Shown: one piece after another, positions 34,901 through 34,994 of the stretch
How the letters are laid out: every line of letters begins with the position of its first letter
How positions within the stretch are numbered: the first letter of the stretch is position 1
Source of the DNA: Ramicandelaber brevisporus
Taxonomy: Eukaryota; Kickxellomycota; Ramicandelaberales; Ramicandelaberaceae
Assembly: GCA_025201865.1 (NCBI GenBank)
Contig: MU602908.1
Span: forward strand, 1 to 34,994
Length of the DNA: 34,994 nucleotides
Direction of reading: 5' to 3'
Position numbers and translations under genes: made by a program
Notes under the pieces: generated by a model
Told to the model about the DNA's origin: nothing
Databases searched by the model: none
The model's input: the letters and a program-made list of their open reading frames with translations, nothing else

Positions 34901-34994
34901 CTCCAACAGAAAGGTATGATACTCCCTTGCATCCTGAGCTGTAAATAGTCTAATTTCAACACTGTACTGCGTTTAATATATCTTTTCCACTAGT

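Noticed and set aside
1-34994. Search for tRNA, rRNA, transposase or integrase genes
   Set aside because: No B-box-like GGTTCGANNCC in a foldable context outside coding sequence was seen by eye, and no transposase or reverse-transcriptase motifs in any frame; a tRNA-scan would be decisive.

Overview
The window reads as nuclear DNA of an intron-poor fungus. The encoded families are fungal or general eukaryotic: a DUF3712 membrane protein, Sua5, mitochondrial 5-aminolevulinate synthase, peroxisomal-type 3-ketoacyl-CoA thiolase, an MCT-like transporter, Mdj1-type DnaJ, an LSH/DDM1-type SNF2 ATPase, F-box proteins and an M35 metallopeptidase homologue. Nearly all genes are single open frames. Proteins are rich in Gln, Ser and Thr runs, and several 5' leaders are CAA-rich. 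An early-diverging (zoopagomycete/kickxellomycete-like) fungus is a guess from this style and from the F-box family; the species is not established.

Layout. 1-1121: 5' part of a DUF3712 protein (minus strand), cut by the window edge. 2.7-3.5 kb: two tandem genes for very small secreted six-cysteine peptides. 4.0-5.5 kb: Sua5, with a probable mitochondrial leader and a second in-frame start. 5.6-11.5 kb: an inverted duplication of an F-box gene flanking a zinc-finger gene. The left copy has one in-frame TAG, the right copy is intact, and the zinc-finger gene is itself two copies of a four-finger module. 11.9-12.7 kb: an unrecognised charged protein. 13.7-18.6 kb: metabolic genes HEM1/ALAS, thiolase (3' end lost in a run of N) and a convergent MFS transporter.

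19.0-25.8 kb: a membrane RING-H2 ligase, a secreted four-cysteine protein, a doubtful ORF, a secreted M35-like protein in which all zinc-site residues are replaced, and Mdj1. 26.0-33.5 kb: two large divergent genes sharing a 182-base promoter, one for an ankyrin/dysferlin-domain/FYVE/RING protein and one for an LSH/DDM1-type remodeller. 33.8-34.9 kb: two tandem small serine-rich proteins sharing conserved ends, an undescribed-looking family.

Working together: ALAS (haem), thiolase (beta-oxidation) and the carboxylate-type transporter are general metabolism with no operon logic. Sua5, Mdj1 and ALAS all carry mitochondrial-type N-termini. The strongest candidates for new biology are the zinc-less M35 homologue, the paired small-protein families and the inverted F-box/zinc-finger locus. 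No tRNA, rRNA, CRISPR array or transposase was seen.
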